Of a stretch of DNA of 64,000 nucleotides, positions 35,996 to 49,208 are shown piece by piece. Within the stretch, counting starts at the first letter, position 1, and every line of letters starts with the position of its first letter. A program made the position numbers and the translations under genes. Location: contig JALJCO010003429.1 of assembly GCA_023101725.1 (NCBI GenBank), positions 620,001 to 684,000 of the forward strand, in the 5' to 3' direction. Under the pieces are notes generated by a model. That model did no database searches, was not told the origin of the DNA, and saw only the letters and a list, made by a program, of their open reading frames with translations. The stretch comes from Atherinomorus stipes (lineage: Eukaryota > Chordata > Actinopteri > Atheriniformes > Atherinidae).

Positions 35996-38461
35996 TACTA
36001 TGTGTCTTTAATTTAAAGTAGACATATTCTGAGGCTGATACGTTGTAAATCCTTAACTGACCAAATCGTCACTGATACAGAAAACTCATTTCAGCTAAAG
36101 TAGCTTTGTAGCTTTCACTAACCAGGAAATAAGCCAAAGAGGATATCCAGGCTGATTACAGCAGCATAAGTAGTTTCCTCTGCAACATCTTTATCTTCTG
36201 AACCGCAGAAGTCAACACTGCAAATGAGAATTTAATGATTAAATATTTACTGTAATTGTAAGCTTTGCATAACGTGGTGATGGTAAGAGTTTTTAATGTG
36301 TGTAGATGAGCTGTGATGACTCAGCTCACAACACCAGGAACAAACTGGGATTTTAATTAGAAAAGGGAGAGAATACATTCTCTTAAGGACATGACGTGAT
36401 GATATGAGGCTGAGATGGCATTTGAAATGAATTATTTCTATCACCCATGATGCATCCCTGCAGTAAAATTGTTAATTGTGAATTTTCCCTTTTTTTTTTT
36501 AATTTTTAAAAAAATTTCATACACATTTCAACCCACATATACAATGAAAAACAATGTAAACCTGCACTGGCAGGCTAGTAATACAGGATTACTTTATTTT
36601 CCCCCCTCTTTTGTCTCTTTGACGGTCTGTACTTTTAAAAAAAAGAAAAGAAAAACAATACAAAAAAATTAAACCCAGGACATCTATGATTGGATGACAT
36701 CTCTTTATCGCCCCCCTGCTGTGTGCTCCCTTTTCCTGTTTGTGCCTGCTGCAGCGTTTTACAATCACTTTCCCAGTGCGCGTCTCTGAAACACACACTC
36801 ACTCAGAGTTGTGGGTGTGCTGAAGGAGGTAAATTGTTTTCAAGGTCCCCTCTCAGCTTGCAGCCACGTATTCTTTCAAATGTCGTGCGCATGTGTGCGT
36901 TGCCGTGTGCTTGTGTGTCGGCGCGATCGAGCTGTCAGGCGCTCCTGTCCCTGTGGCGAATCATCTGTCTGCTCCTTAGGGGTTGTCGGCAGGTGCTCTC
37001 TAAACAAGCCTCCCCTTGGACACCTCTGTCCTTGTGTCTGTCTGAAAGTGCCCATATCTTTCTCCCTTAACTCTCCGTAACCCCCTTTGTGCCTCACATG
37101 TGTGATTGTGTGTGCATCTGGCTGCGTGCCATCTCCAGAATATCGATAGAAAGGCTGCTCTGCCGTCTGTAAGTGCAATCTGAACTTTCTGACGAATCAA
37201 ATCGTGTTGTTTTATTGTGCTCCTGATTATTTCAGCTGTATTTTTGACAACTGACCCCAATCTAAGTTTTACTCCCCTATCCGTGTTGCCAAAATCAGAC
37301 AATTACACGAATGGTCAACAGGACTTTAATTTAATTTCACCTCAACATTCAGGTGGCGCCTTGTGTGCTTGTACACATCCTGACTGGTCCTTCTAACCAA
37401 ACCTTTACGGCTGCTCCACAGGGACAAAGATCAATCCCGCAGCATTGCAGGCAGTGGGGATAATGAGGCTTTTCCATTGATTAGAATTTAATTGAGTGGC
37501 AGCGATGGGCTGAGGAAGGGAGGAAAGGCTATTGAAGTCACTCAGCGCTGTGAGGCTTCCCCTTCTCACCCCTCCATTCTTCATCAGAGAACTCTTTTCA
37601 TTTTCCCACTCCTCCTCGCCGCTCCCTCCGTCCCTCGGCCACTGGTTTCTTGCTCTTTTCCCTGTCTCTCTCTCTCTCTCTCTCTAATATTGAAGGTCTA
37701 TGGATACAGTAGAATCAGGCCTGTCATTGTTCCTCGCAGCGTCCCTGACTGAGTGCGGAGGCTGCTGGAAACGATAGAGCTGAATGATCACAAAGTCTTG
37801 CAGTGCTGAGCGCAATCACACCCTTCCAATTTACAACTTAATTCAGCTCAGTTTGCTCTCCGACACTCAAAACCTCCTGTGTGACGCACAGAAACATGTC
37901 AGCAGACACAGCCACGGACCTGCGTGTGACATGCGCCGTACCCTACAGCCACTGAGGCAAATTGGTAAACTATACTTTGAAATGTCATCTGTCTCTTACC
38001 TCTCTTGTCTCTTTCTCTCACTTTCTTCCACTCTCTTCATCCATCTTTCTCTCCGCTTTGCTCCCTCCCTCTCCTCTCTGCCTACATTGCAGCACTATGG
38101 GCAACACTTTATCATCGTAATATGAAAACATCGCTCCGGTCTTGTACACCGAGTAATTGATCCTCTTCTCTGGGGTTTTTATTTTGTTCAATTACACTCT
38201 GTCAGGGCGCTGACAATGAGAGATACCAAACAGGCATGCCATTTCCCTTCTGTTTGCCTCTCTGTGTGACAATTACTGAAGAATCTTCATTAGATGTGCT
38301 TACTTTGTTCTTGTTTTACATCTAAGGCATTACAGGTTGGTTGCATTGGCACAGTTTTGGATAGGCAGGTGGTCTTTTTTTTAATTTCTTTTTCTTCACA
38401 GACTTCTTACAATTGGTTCACCAACATACTTACAAAAAAATAGTCCATTTGGGTTAGTGGG
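35996..38461. other. Intronic stretch, possible conserved non-coding DNA
   Basis: Contains a (TC)n tract at 37664-37685 and two unique stretches, about 37425-37530 and 38125-38335, with TAATTGA/CAATTA homeodomain-type cores and balanced composition. No exon was recognised; frames at 36690-37070 and 36811-37080 overlap each other and have no known domain. Confidence 0.35.
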
Positions 38462-39606
38462 GAAAAAAAAGGTAAAATGTATTCATCCTCTTGGCCATAA
38501 ACCATTCAATTAAAATCTGAACCTGTGAGATACTGTACCTTAAGTAATGTAGTGAATTAAAGTGTGTGCAATCTATATGTCACATGATCTCAGTTTCAGA
38601 AACAGACATTGTAAAAGACCCCAGGCTCTGGAAGGATACAGAATAAGCATCAAAATGAAGACCAGGGCTCTCCAAACCAGTTCACTTCAAAAACTCAAAA
38701 TCTTACAATTTATCCATTTCTAGTGGGGAAAGTATAATACTATTTGATGTATATTATCAGGGGGACCTGGGAAGAACTGAAAGATGACCGTTAAAATACA
38801 GGTGAATTCTTCAGGAATGCTTTTTATAATATCTCAGAGAATTGAGGTTTACCTCCTAGCAAGACCTAAAGTACTCTGCCAAAGCGACAGTCCCGGAAAA
38901 ACATTTGCATTTCCTGTACTGTAAATGTCCAGCCTCTGTATGATGGAGCATCTGAAGCATATCTTATAAATAGCTATAGCTACATTATTACTCAGACTAC
39001 TTTCCTTTATTGTCATTAGAACAATACCATACAGTACATTGCATATCCAAAATGAAATTTCAATTTAGTGGTTCATTAAGCAGCAGAGATACAGTATAAG
39101 TATAAAAACAGTAGCATCTGAAACAGTAGTAAATAATATATATAAAAAAGAATAAAATCTGCATAAAAAGGGTTAGAGTATTGCACATTGTTATATTGTT
39201 ATTATTACACAGCAAAGTTTTATAGACTAGATTAGTGCAGGTGTATAAAGAGCATGTTTTACTTAGTTGAAGGAGCTAGGTCAGTTTTGTCTTGAGTAAT
39301 AGACCAGAAACCTCATGGATGCAACTTTAATAGCTGCAAAAAAGTGGATCTACTCATTATTGTGACATGAATACAGTATATGCATGTCGAGCATGCAGGC
39401 TTCTTCTCTTCTTTTTTCACCTTATTAATCAGCTTATTCCTAGATCTTTTCCATTAGGAAAATATTTTCCTCTCCAAAGTGGTGGCAATGTTTTTTTTTC
39501 TTAACAAATAATACAAGATCCAACAGAAAATCAATTTTAATTTCAGTTTTTACGGCAACAGAAAAACAAAGATGCCTAAGTGGGGTGAATTCTTTTGCAA
39601 AGCAAT
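38462..39606. mobile_element. Possible decayed Tc1-like element (ends only)
   Basis: The left boundary AATGTATTCATCCTCTTGG and the right boundary GGGGTGAATTCTTTTGCAAA resemble the inverted ends of fish Tc1-like elements, whose ends read roughly TTGCAAAAGTATTCACCCC. The match is imperfect, no TA duplication could be fixed and no transposase frame lies between. This may be chance. Confidence 0.3.
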
Positions 39607-41838
39607 GTAAAAGTTGTGCAGTGACATGCACATCCATGCGTGGATGTGTGTATAAAGTATGCAGGCTTTTCATACTGGAAATGCCATGTCCTACATCCTG
39701 GTGTTCCCTATGATGTCCCAAATAAATAAAAAGAGGAGGCATATGTTAGGCGCAGGCGTATTTTGTAGTTTATTTGTGATACTGCTGAATTGATCATTTC
39801 CCTCTAGCGCACAGACTGTGATTGAAATGTTCCCAAGGACAGATGTAATAGCATTTTATGTCCTGTAGTGGTGGACAATTACACAAATGCACACAGGGTG
39901 TTGCATAATAATGACGGTGTACTTTGCAAAGAGTGCACGCTGCTCCCGGACATCTTTGCAGGGTATCATCACTCGCTGCGTATGCCAGCGCACGGCTGTT
40001 CGCATGTGTAAGCAGCCAGCACCTCTTCTCAGAAAAAGGTCACTTTCACTTTAAATTAGGGAACAGGGACTACAATGAAAGGGGATGGGTGGCAAGGGAG
40101 GGAAAGAAAGAAGTGGGAGATGATGAAGATGGAGTAACAAAGAAGACGAGCGATAAGAAAAAGATGAGGTGATTTGAGAGAAGGAGAACGCTGTTTTGGA
40201 CATTTTACAATGATGTCGAAATTACATGCAGAGTTCTTTATAAATGAGAAACACTTCTCTCTTTTTGTAAAACATAATGATGGCTTCAAGATTGTAGTTA
40301 TAATCCTTGGTGAATGTGGAGGATGAATGTACAGGAGTAAGGAAATAGATGGAGGAGGGACAAGTGGAGAGAGTGGCAGCAGCATCAGCCAGTAAAAAAA
40401 AATCTGCTAATACAGTACAAATTGTTGTAACCTGTCCTTCAGCTCTTGGCAGTTCTATCGGTGCCATAATCTATATTGCTCTCTTTAAATCTGTGTGCGC
40501 GCATATGCACGTGTGCAGTTGTGTGAGACTCACCCTCCGGGGTCACACCCTTAGGTAATGGCTCCATTAGGAAGACAAAGAGCTGCCCTCCTGGCTCAAA
40601 CACTATCATTCTATCCATTTCTATCTCTCTTCTCTTATTCTTCCTCCCTCTTGTCTTTCTTCTCCCAGCTGAGTCCCTCCACATCCTCTCTTCTACATCT
40701 TTCTGTCCACATCTCTCCATATTGCTCCCTTTGTGACATGCTCTCATGTATGACATAAAGAGACAGCAGAACTGAAAGATGTGTCCTGTCAGTTGCCTCA
40801 TCAATCTATCATGTGCAATTTCATCAGGCTGACCCGTGAGTGCGTTTGTGTGTGCGTGCTTGTGTGTGTGCACACATAAACAGGAGCAACCTCGCCAGCC
40901 TTTTGTTGGAGACGGTTATTAACCCTCTTACCCTCTACTTGTTATCTCTCCCACCACTTATCTCTTGTGTGTACGTGACTTTGGTGGGTGTGTATGTGTG
41001 AATCCATTTGTGGCTGCCATTCATCTTGATAAATCACGAGTCTATCTCAATTCTGAAGAGATTGTTTAAGGACTTGAACCCATTTCATACGGGATCGCTT
41101 TGCAGAAAGTGGTTTTAATTGCCTTTTAAATGTCCATTTTCCAATCGTGTTTCATTTGTCCATTTTGTAATTGTGTGTCAGTATTAAAATGGATCAGCAG
41201 AAGACTGATTGCGGCTGTTTTGCTGCGTCTAATAGAATTAATATGTTAATCAATGGTTTTTCTTTTCAGACGCTGCAGGAATTATCAAAATCCTTTGTCA
41301 CCCTAAAATAAAAGACAAAATAATTCTGACTGAACCTAACATTGATCTCATTGAAGACCATGTACTGTAAGATGTCTGTAATACTGAGCCTGAATCTGAG
41401 AAAAGCTGTCTCGAACTAACAATAGGGTCTAGTTTAATTGCCTTAAAGCGTCTTGTGAGATGGACTGCAGAAGATATTTGGTCATGTTAAGTAAGATTCT
41501 AGATTTAGGAAGGAGAAAAGCTCAGTTCACAGATGACTGAAATGTTTTTGAGTTATTTTGCTAACTAACAGACAGATAGACAAACACCAGCAATTACATT
41601 GGCTCCTTGGTGGAGGTGATAAGAACGTGAAGTCCTCTTTTCTTCAGCTTTCGTTTTTGGGTTAAAAATCTGTTAAATTAGCTTATTAGCATGACACAAT
41701 TGAAAAAAACATTCTGAAAAACCATAGTGAACTTTTAAAACACTTGGTAACTGGACTTATGCACAGAGATTTTACATTTCGAAGTTGAATTACTCCTTTG
41801 TGATACACTCACACTGATAATGACTCCATAATCTACAG
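39607..41838. other. Intronic stretch, no gene; unusual duplication near 41131
   Basis: Mostly unique. It includes purine-rich DNA at 40080-40200, pyrimidine-rich DNA at 40600-40720 and a 26-bp-period imperfect duplication at 41131-41180. No exon was recognised. Confidence 0.4.
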
Positions 41839-42045
41839 CAGTGTTCTTCACTCCTGGCTCTCAGGGACCCTTGCCTTGCACACCTTCCAGGTTTCCAAGT
41901 CTACCACAGCTGATTCAAATCGATTGAACCACCTATCAAGTTCTCTGCAAGCCCACTAACAACCATTCATCTGAGTAAGGTTTGTTATAACACCTTGAAA
42001 ACTTGCAGAGCAGGGGTCCCTGAAGACCAGGACTGAAAACAACTG
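41839..42045. mobile_element. Palindromic hAT-like MITE, copy 2 of the CAGGG-end family
   Basis: The left end CAGTGTTCTTCACTCCTGGC with TCTCAGGGACCC matches the inverted right end GGGTCCCTGAAGACCAGGAC with TGAAAACAACTG over about 32 bp. ATCTACAG (41831-41838) and ATCTAAAG (42046-42053) form an 8-bp duplication with one mismatch. The interior contains CAGCTGATTCAAAT, typical of the family. It is non-autonomous, 207 bp. Confidence 0.8.
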
Positions 42046-42289
42046 ATCTAAAGTACTCGTCCCAGGGTTTGAGAAAGAAATGGCAAAGGATTCTGGGACA
42101 TGTAGAAGGTACTTGTGAAAACAAAGAAAACCTTCATAAAATAGCAATTATGTTCCTTTTGTTAAAACAGTAAAACATGCAGCTTTACAAAGTGGACAGC
42201 GATTTAAGGTTACTCAGTTTTAACTTAACATGAAAATAATTCACTACCAGCTAAATAGTCCGGAAATTGTGAGCTTTAGTCCATAGAAG

Positions 42290-42892
42290 TAGGGATGTTT
42301 GATGTTGTCTTTTTAAAAAAATAATGATATCCAATATACTGATATCGTCCAACTCTTAATTTCTGATATACAACCGATACCGATCTATGCAAATGTGAGG
42401 TTGTATCTCCCATGGTTAGATTTTTTTGAGTAAAACAAGTAGCTTAAGAACTAAATGTACACTATATTATCTGGACAATAAGTCACTTTTTTCATATTTT
42501 GGCTGGTCCTGCAATTTAACATATTTTTAAATGTTAATTCATACTGACTGACGTGAACCAAGGAGTAAACATTACCGTCTAACACCACAAGGGGGCACTC
42601 TAGACTTGTGACAACTATAATCTGCTCCAAGATTAAAGATCCCAAAATAGACTTATCTCGGCAAGAGAAGTTCATTTTGTACTGTCTCTGGAACAAACCC
42701 TTGAAAACTCTTGATCTTTTATCTTATTTTAATATTAAAATGCTGACATTGTATAAGTCATTTATGCATAAGTGATACGTGGCCACAAGTTTTTCTTGTG
42801 TCATTAAAACAGTAAAAAGTAAGAAACAATACTGATATTTTCTGATCTCACATTTTAATGCTGATATTGGCTGGCAATATCGGATATCTCTA
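42290..42892. mobile_element. hAT-like element, copy B, inverted relative to copy A
   Basis: The left end TAGGGATGTTTGATGTTG and its following ATCGTCCAACTCTTAATTTC match, in reverse, the right end of the element at 25647-27264. The right end (GCTGATATTGGC, CGGATATCTCTA) matches the other's left end in reverse. Flanks CATAGAAG (42282-42289) and CTTTGAAG (42893-42900) agree at 6 of 8 positions. No transposase is present. About 600 bp, with an interior different from copy A. Confidence 0.75.
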
Positions 42893-45800
42893 CTTTGAAG
42901 TAAAGTGGATTAAGCACAATACTAGACATACTTTAGTCAATAATGCGATTCCCCTCCCATACATACTGGCACAGATTGGAGTAAAGATAATGCTCCAGTT
43001 AAATAATCAAACTCTAACTTGAACTGAGTGTGAATTCTGCATGTCAGCAGGTGCTCTATTCTTTTTGTGAGGGAAAGCAACTGTTGCTTTTTTGTCGTTT
43101 GCATTCATTTATTTTCACATAAAATTGAATTCCTATGTCATGCATTTGAAAAAAAGAAGCCTTTTGTACTTCACCTCTTAATGAGATAAACTATAGCATA
43201 AAGGGTCAATAAGTTTTAAATGGATCAAATTATTTGCCATGTTCCACTGTGTGGCTTTCTGTGTTGTGACTGAGCTTGGCTCTCCTTGTGCATGCTCAGT
43301 GACCAGAATGTGATCATGATTTCAGGAGGACACACATTTTAAAAGAAAAAAAAAAAGCCCCAGCATGGGCAGTCTTTTTCCGAATAATAAGCAAATAAAT
43401 AAATATGTCTGACAGAGTAAGGGAGAGAGATGGATGTAGCACAAAAATATAGGAAAACAGGCTTTCATACAATATGCAACAAAGAATTTCATGAATTGCG
43501 CCTCTTTGTGTTTGCAACTGTGCATACTGGGTTTTCAACTCAGAAACATGCAGCTCTTCATTCTGAGGAGAACTGGGCCATCTCCTTTCCGCCACCATCA
43601 TTTCTTCTTTAAAGGGGATCTTTTGATATAATTAGTTCACTCCTCAAGGCGCTCTGGAGAGGACAGAGGATGACCACACCTCTTTTTATCTGTGTGAGAG
43701 AGAGCATTCAGCAGTGGAAATGGGAGTTAGTCAGAGAAACTGAGTAAGCTGGCTAAAGAAGCCGCAGTGCTGCCCTCTGAGTGTGTACATGAGTGTGCGT
43801 CAGCCTCCACATAACCCTGCATGCCAGCTTAGACTATTCTGCTGACTCGTCGCTTTAAATACAATTACTTGAAGGAGCGCAAAGCGTGTGAGTGAGTGTG
43901 TGTCAGAGAGCGTGTGAATGAGTAAATGAAAGAAAAAAACCTCCTTATGAATAGTTGGAGTTCCAAATCTGTCTTATTGTTCTCCTGAGTGTGTGTGTGT
44001 GAGAGAGGATTTAGGTCTCTGCTTTCTCTAACTAAGCCTGCGTGAGGCTGAGCGTGACGTCACGCAGCGTTTCCCCTGGTTACCACAGCTCGTTTTGTCA
44101 GTCGGGTGGGAAGAGAGAAAGATCTAGTTAGAGAAGTTGGGGGGAAAAGAGAGTTAGCAAAACGGGTACCACTCTGATGGTGGTGGATATGGAAGCAAAA
44201 ATCAAATAAAGGAAAATATAATATGCTGTTTTTATTGCAGGAAATAGGGAAATGATCTTCCATATGGCAAGAAGCTAAGTTTGTCAGCAGAAAGGCAAAA
44301 AGTGCAGTGCAAATGCTTATTTTTCTTCCCCTCAGAAGAAGCAAGGGCTACTGTTGCCTGAGTAACAGTTTGGCTCCAGAGGAAACACTATCACATCCCC
44401 ACTGGCTGAGATGTCACATATGTGCTCATTTGCCTGAGTAAAAACTATAACTTGTGTCATAAACTGCAGCAAGTAAATGATTCATAACTGTAGCTACTCC
44501 TCAGTTTTACTCATTATAATGCTGCATTCAGGTTTAAATGCCACCATTGATATCATTCCACTAAACTTACACATCACATTATGCTCTTCTGACTACACTG
44601 TTTAGTTTAGTTTTGGAGGAATACTCCTAAAAGTCCACTCTGTCCATGGTCCATGGTTTCTAACCATGTCCTAAAATATGGGCTTTTTTTTTTTTTATTC
44701 AAAGAGAAAAATGTGTTGTTAATAAAGAAATGGATCCAATAAATTTCTATATGTTGTTTAGCTAATGATTCATATGATTCACAGATTGGACTTTAAATGC
44801 AATTGGAACAATACCCTCACGTTATAATAAGGAATACAGCGAGAACATTTAAGGACTAGTTCAAGCAAATGCTGGATTTTGGTTAATGTAAGATAAACAT
44901 AAGTTTTGGGGGGGAAAAAGAAAAAAAAATCAAATGAAGTTATTTAATAGTTGCTTATATTTGTGGTTACATTTCCATGAACCATATTTACACTGAGAAG
45001 TTTTTGTCTTTGAATAAACAGCTGATATGTTAATGCTTTTTTGTATTTATGCATCAATTTCATTACATTGGAACTTCCTAGATGTACCTAATTTCAGCAC
45101 AGTGATTTGGAATTTGATTGGCTGTTTGATGTCTGTCATTATTAAGCTTGTCCCACTCAGATGAAGGTATTCTCTCACTAGACGATGAAAGAAATATGGA
45201 CGCTAGCATCGGTATCAAATGAGTGTCAATCAGCAGCTAGCATTATTTTCTTTTGACTAGCTTAAATTAGCATTCATTAAAATTCAGAAAAACTTCTAAC
45301 AAAAAAAGACTATCATCAAAAATTGAATGGTATTTTAAAAAGAAGCAACATCACTCTGCAGTTATTTGCTGGTGTGGCGGTCCCAATGTTTTACTCAATA
45401 AAGTTGTTTGGAGCTTTGACATCATAACAAGATGGTTTCTCTGGGTTATTATCAATCAGCAGGGAGGCTTTACCTCTGAGTTGCCTAAATTTTGTTTTTT
45501 GATTTATTTTATATATCTTCCAGCTGTACTTTATCTGATAATTTCATTTCAAAATCGAGAATTTTCTCACTTTAAGGTGATGAAATGACCAAAAAGGCTC
45601 AGAGCTATTGCCTTGACATACCTTTATAGCGTCACTTTTAAAGCACGACTGAGTGCTTTTGTAGCATGACTAAGCACTTCCTGAGATGTAGTTATTTACT
45701 CAGTTAGCAAAGCAGGTCAGTGGCGGCCTGCGGACACGCCTCAGGACACACACATATACGGATACTGTACATATGCAAGTACAGGACGCGAGTCTGAGTC

Positions 45801-47556
45801 ACCAATGATGAGACACTGAATAATATCTCTCAGGGGCTGCAAAATACTCATGCACAGTCAGAGGAAGGAAAAACATGCAGGTTCTGTTACGTCATTGCAC
45901 ACACACTCAGAGTTTTATAACATCAGATGGGGTCTGGATGAAGAGGAGCAGTTGGTGTAGTCAGCATAAACACTCATGGCTCTGTTTTTGACTCCTTGCT
46001 GCATTATTATTGGGTTGCTCATGTGTTTGCAAACAAAGCAGCATGAAATCCTAGGAGCTGACACTGATGAGCGAAATAAAATATGAGGAAAGGTTTAAGA
46101 AGGCCAGACATAATGAGAATAGAGAGCTAAAGAGATCCTATAAGACTGAAGGAGAATAATAAATTGCATAATTGTATAATTCCCAATCACTATTTTATGC
46201 GTCTGTCCTCTCTTTTTTGCACGCTGAGATGGTAATTGTGAGCTTCAGACACTTTTGGAGCCATTTTGGAGGTGGTTTCTATTTTTAGGACTGTATTTAA
46301 GCTCATTGTAGTGAGATGAAAAGTGAGCTATATACACTGAAGAGGATGAGGAGGCACATGACTTGAGTCTCTGTTGTGCAAAAGCCATTACAGGAAGAAG
46401 TGGAGCTGTCCGTCTTGAGTGCTGGACCACTGTATTTTTTGGGCCAACAAACCACTGCCCGGTCAGAAAGCCCAAGGGGAGTTGAGGTGACAGATGACAT
46501 TTTGAAATGTGTTATCTTCCAGAGCTCCCCTTTCACATAGAGTGCAGAGGTCAGAGCTTTAACATCTGCCAGACAGTTCTGCATCAGTTTCCAAGCATGT
46601 TTTTTTTAGAACTGCTGACCTGTGCGGGTGCTTCTATACACAGGGCACCTCTTTTGGCTTTTTTGTTCATGCATTTATAATAAAACTCAGTCTTACTTTG
46701 GCCATAATAAAAAAAAAAGTGGAAGAACAAAGTTTATTTTATACTCAACCACTTAAGTAATATGTTTTGCATAGCCTTTATCATTATTAAAATGATTGAA
46801 AAGCTTCATAAATCCCTTTTTCCTCTCAAATGGTGAAGTTTGAGATGCAAGAAGAATTGCGTCCTTTTGGTTTGATATTAAATCTTATGCTTGGTTAGGA
46901 ATGAACAAAAGGTGAGGATTAGACTGTTGGAAATATATGAAAAGAATTTAGTCAATTCTGCAGCCTAATTGTCTTTATTTTATTATTACAAGTAATTTTT
47001 ACAGAAAGTTACTAGTTTTTTGCTTTGTTCATTTGCAGCAATGTTATTAATATCAAGGGAATGGTATTAAAGACAAACTAAAAAGAACATAATTTATCCA
47101 GAACAAAGAAATTAAATGAGACTCTTGTGTTTCGGTGGGAAACCATTAGGTTTTAGTCTACAACAAACTAATGAAGGGAGCATTTACATGTAGCAAAGAA
47201 GAAATATTCTCTTTTTTTGTACATCATTACTCATCTCTTTCTTCTCTAAACTACTTAATCATCCCAAACTCATCACATGCTGTAAAGTTGTCAAATGTGT
47301 CCAGCAGAGCTCTCCATGGTCCAGCTATTATAAAAGCTAGTACTGTATGTAGAGTGGACATGGGAGCTCTCCATGGTACTGATTTTATAGCTGGCAAACA
47401 CTACTGTGTACAGGAGCAACTGCTGGGAGCTATATATGTTACTCACTGCAACAAGGATTAAAACATCCTTTAAAAACCTCTTTTATTCATTCAATTGCTT
47501 TACATATCTTCAAAAAACTCTGTCCTCAGTTGTTGTTGTTTGAATGATGTAATTAA
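42893..47556. other. Intronic stretch, no gene
   Basis: Unique AT-rich sequence with T and A homopolymers (44685-44696, 46708-46717). A short near-duplication (GAGCTCTCCATGGT) occurs at about 47310 and 47364. Frames at 43314-43601, 44060-44344 and 46303-46584 are unsupported. Confidence 0.4.
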
Positions 47557-48033
47557 ATTTCTCTACATCCGAAGTCTCCTGCACTGATGACTGCTGTCAT
47601 TCTAGGTTTGCCGAGTGTAGTGCCTAAGGATGGCTTAAATCGTTTAGATAATGTTTATCTGTATAAGCATTTGTGTAATGAGTTCTGCAGGGAGCTTTTC
47701 AATGTAAGAACAAATTATAAGAGGAAGCCTGCATTACAGAGTGTGGCTGTGGAGCTTGATAGATGGTTGCATTTACTGGGGAGGGAGGGTGTACAAACTG
47801 CTGCTAAGTTGCATTATGGAAAATGTGGGATGCAGCATTTTTGGAGCTTGACTCATACTTGGACAAAAAAAAAAGAAATTCAGCATATTGCAGCCTCAGC
47901 TATTACCTGCTTCAACTTTTTAGCTCCATTGATTCAGTCTGATTTGGATGGTTTTAAATTTGTCCCAAGTCCCCCCCACTCTAAGGTGGCAGTCATTTTA
48001 ATTAAATTTTCGGTTTGCGTTATCACCGCTTGA
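47557..48033 (+). other. Unrecognised open frame of ~159 codons, possible repeat-derived coding remnant
   Basis: The frame is open from 47557, with the first ATG at 47587 (148 codons), and ends at TGA 48031. It contains NRLDNVYLYKHLCNEF, VELDRWLHLLGREGV and KLHYGKCGMQHFW. These read like protein rather than low-complexity translation, and many codons start with G as in real coding DNA. I cannot name a family. There is no good splice context, signal peptide or membrane segment. It could be a fragment of a transposon ORF, or chance. Confidence 0.25.
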
Positions 48034-49184
48034 CCTTTTAGCAAAACAATGCAAACTTCTCTCAGTGAAAGTGTGTTATACACACATTCAAATGTTTAGA
48101 ATTTGTTGTAAAAACGCTGAAACTGAAGGTTAATTAGTGTCAGACATAGTTGCATGCATATAGAGTAGTTAATCTGAAGCTAGTTAGATGAGGGATGGAT
48201 GATGCGTTTTCCTTGTGAGTCGGTGTGTATGCATATGCCCTCCTGCACCCAAGGTTAATAGCTCTAAAGAAGCTATCACAGCTGCTATACTCACATCAAG
48301 CCTCTCTAATCTCACAACCAAAGTATGGAAAAATTGACGTGGACATAGGGGACGCATCCAACACTCACACTTTTAAATTCCTCACCTATCCCCAATTAAA
48401 TAATGTCAGTTTCCCACGTTTATAATCAGCCCCCTGGACGCTCTTCACTGATCTCTGATGCCCAGGTTTGCACACGCACACACCACCACACTGCGGGCTT
48501 ATTTAGATCGATTTAGAGATGAGGGCTCTTTAATTTATTCATCAGAGCGTCCCAGCTAGAGGTCCAGGTGTCATCCTATCTATTGGCATATGGTGGATTT
48601 AAGGTGTATCGGAGTCAGCAGTCCTCCCCTCCTGGCCTCCCGCATTAACACTCTTAATGCTAAATCAACAGCTCTCTGAGAGCCTGTTAAAGCCTTTAAC
48701 CCCACAGAGACAGAGGGAGGCCGAAAAAGAAAGGGAGAAAGTAAAAGAAACTGGAACCAGGAACCATATATAGACACACACACACACATGCTGGGATGAC
48801 TTGATCATTTTGAAGTGATAGATATTAAGAAAGGGCACATTGGAGAATAAAGCTCTTTATGTTTGGACAAGTGTTAGTCGGGGACCTGAGAGAGACGGGG
48901 AGGGAAAGTGCTTCCTCTTGTCGCTAATCCCCTCTTTTTTCCTCCCTCTTCATCTCATCTTTCTCCTCTTTTTTTATCCCTTGTTAAAATTAGAGCAGGG
49001 AAAGCTGGGCCTCAAAGGCGTGTCATGGCACAGGAGCCTAATGGCTAATCATCACAGGCTAGTACAATAATGGCCGAAGACCGTCTTGGGGTCCAACTTG
49101 GGGACTTGGCTACGAAGGCCACAAAGCTGAGGGAATATTTCCAGGCCGTGAGAAAAGGGAGTTCTGGCTAAGAAACTGACAACG

Positions 49185-49208
49185 ATATATATATATATAT
49201 ATATATAT
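49185..49208. repeat. (TA)n microsatellite
   Basis: Twelve uninterrupted AT units. Confidence 0.9.
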
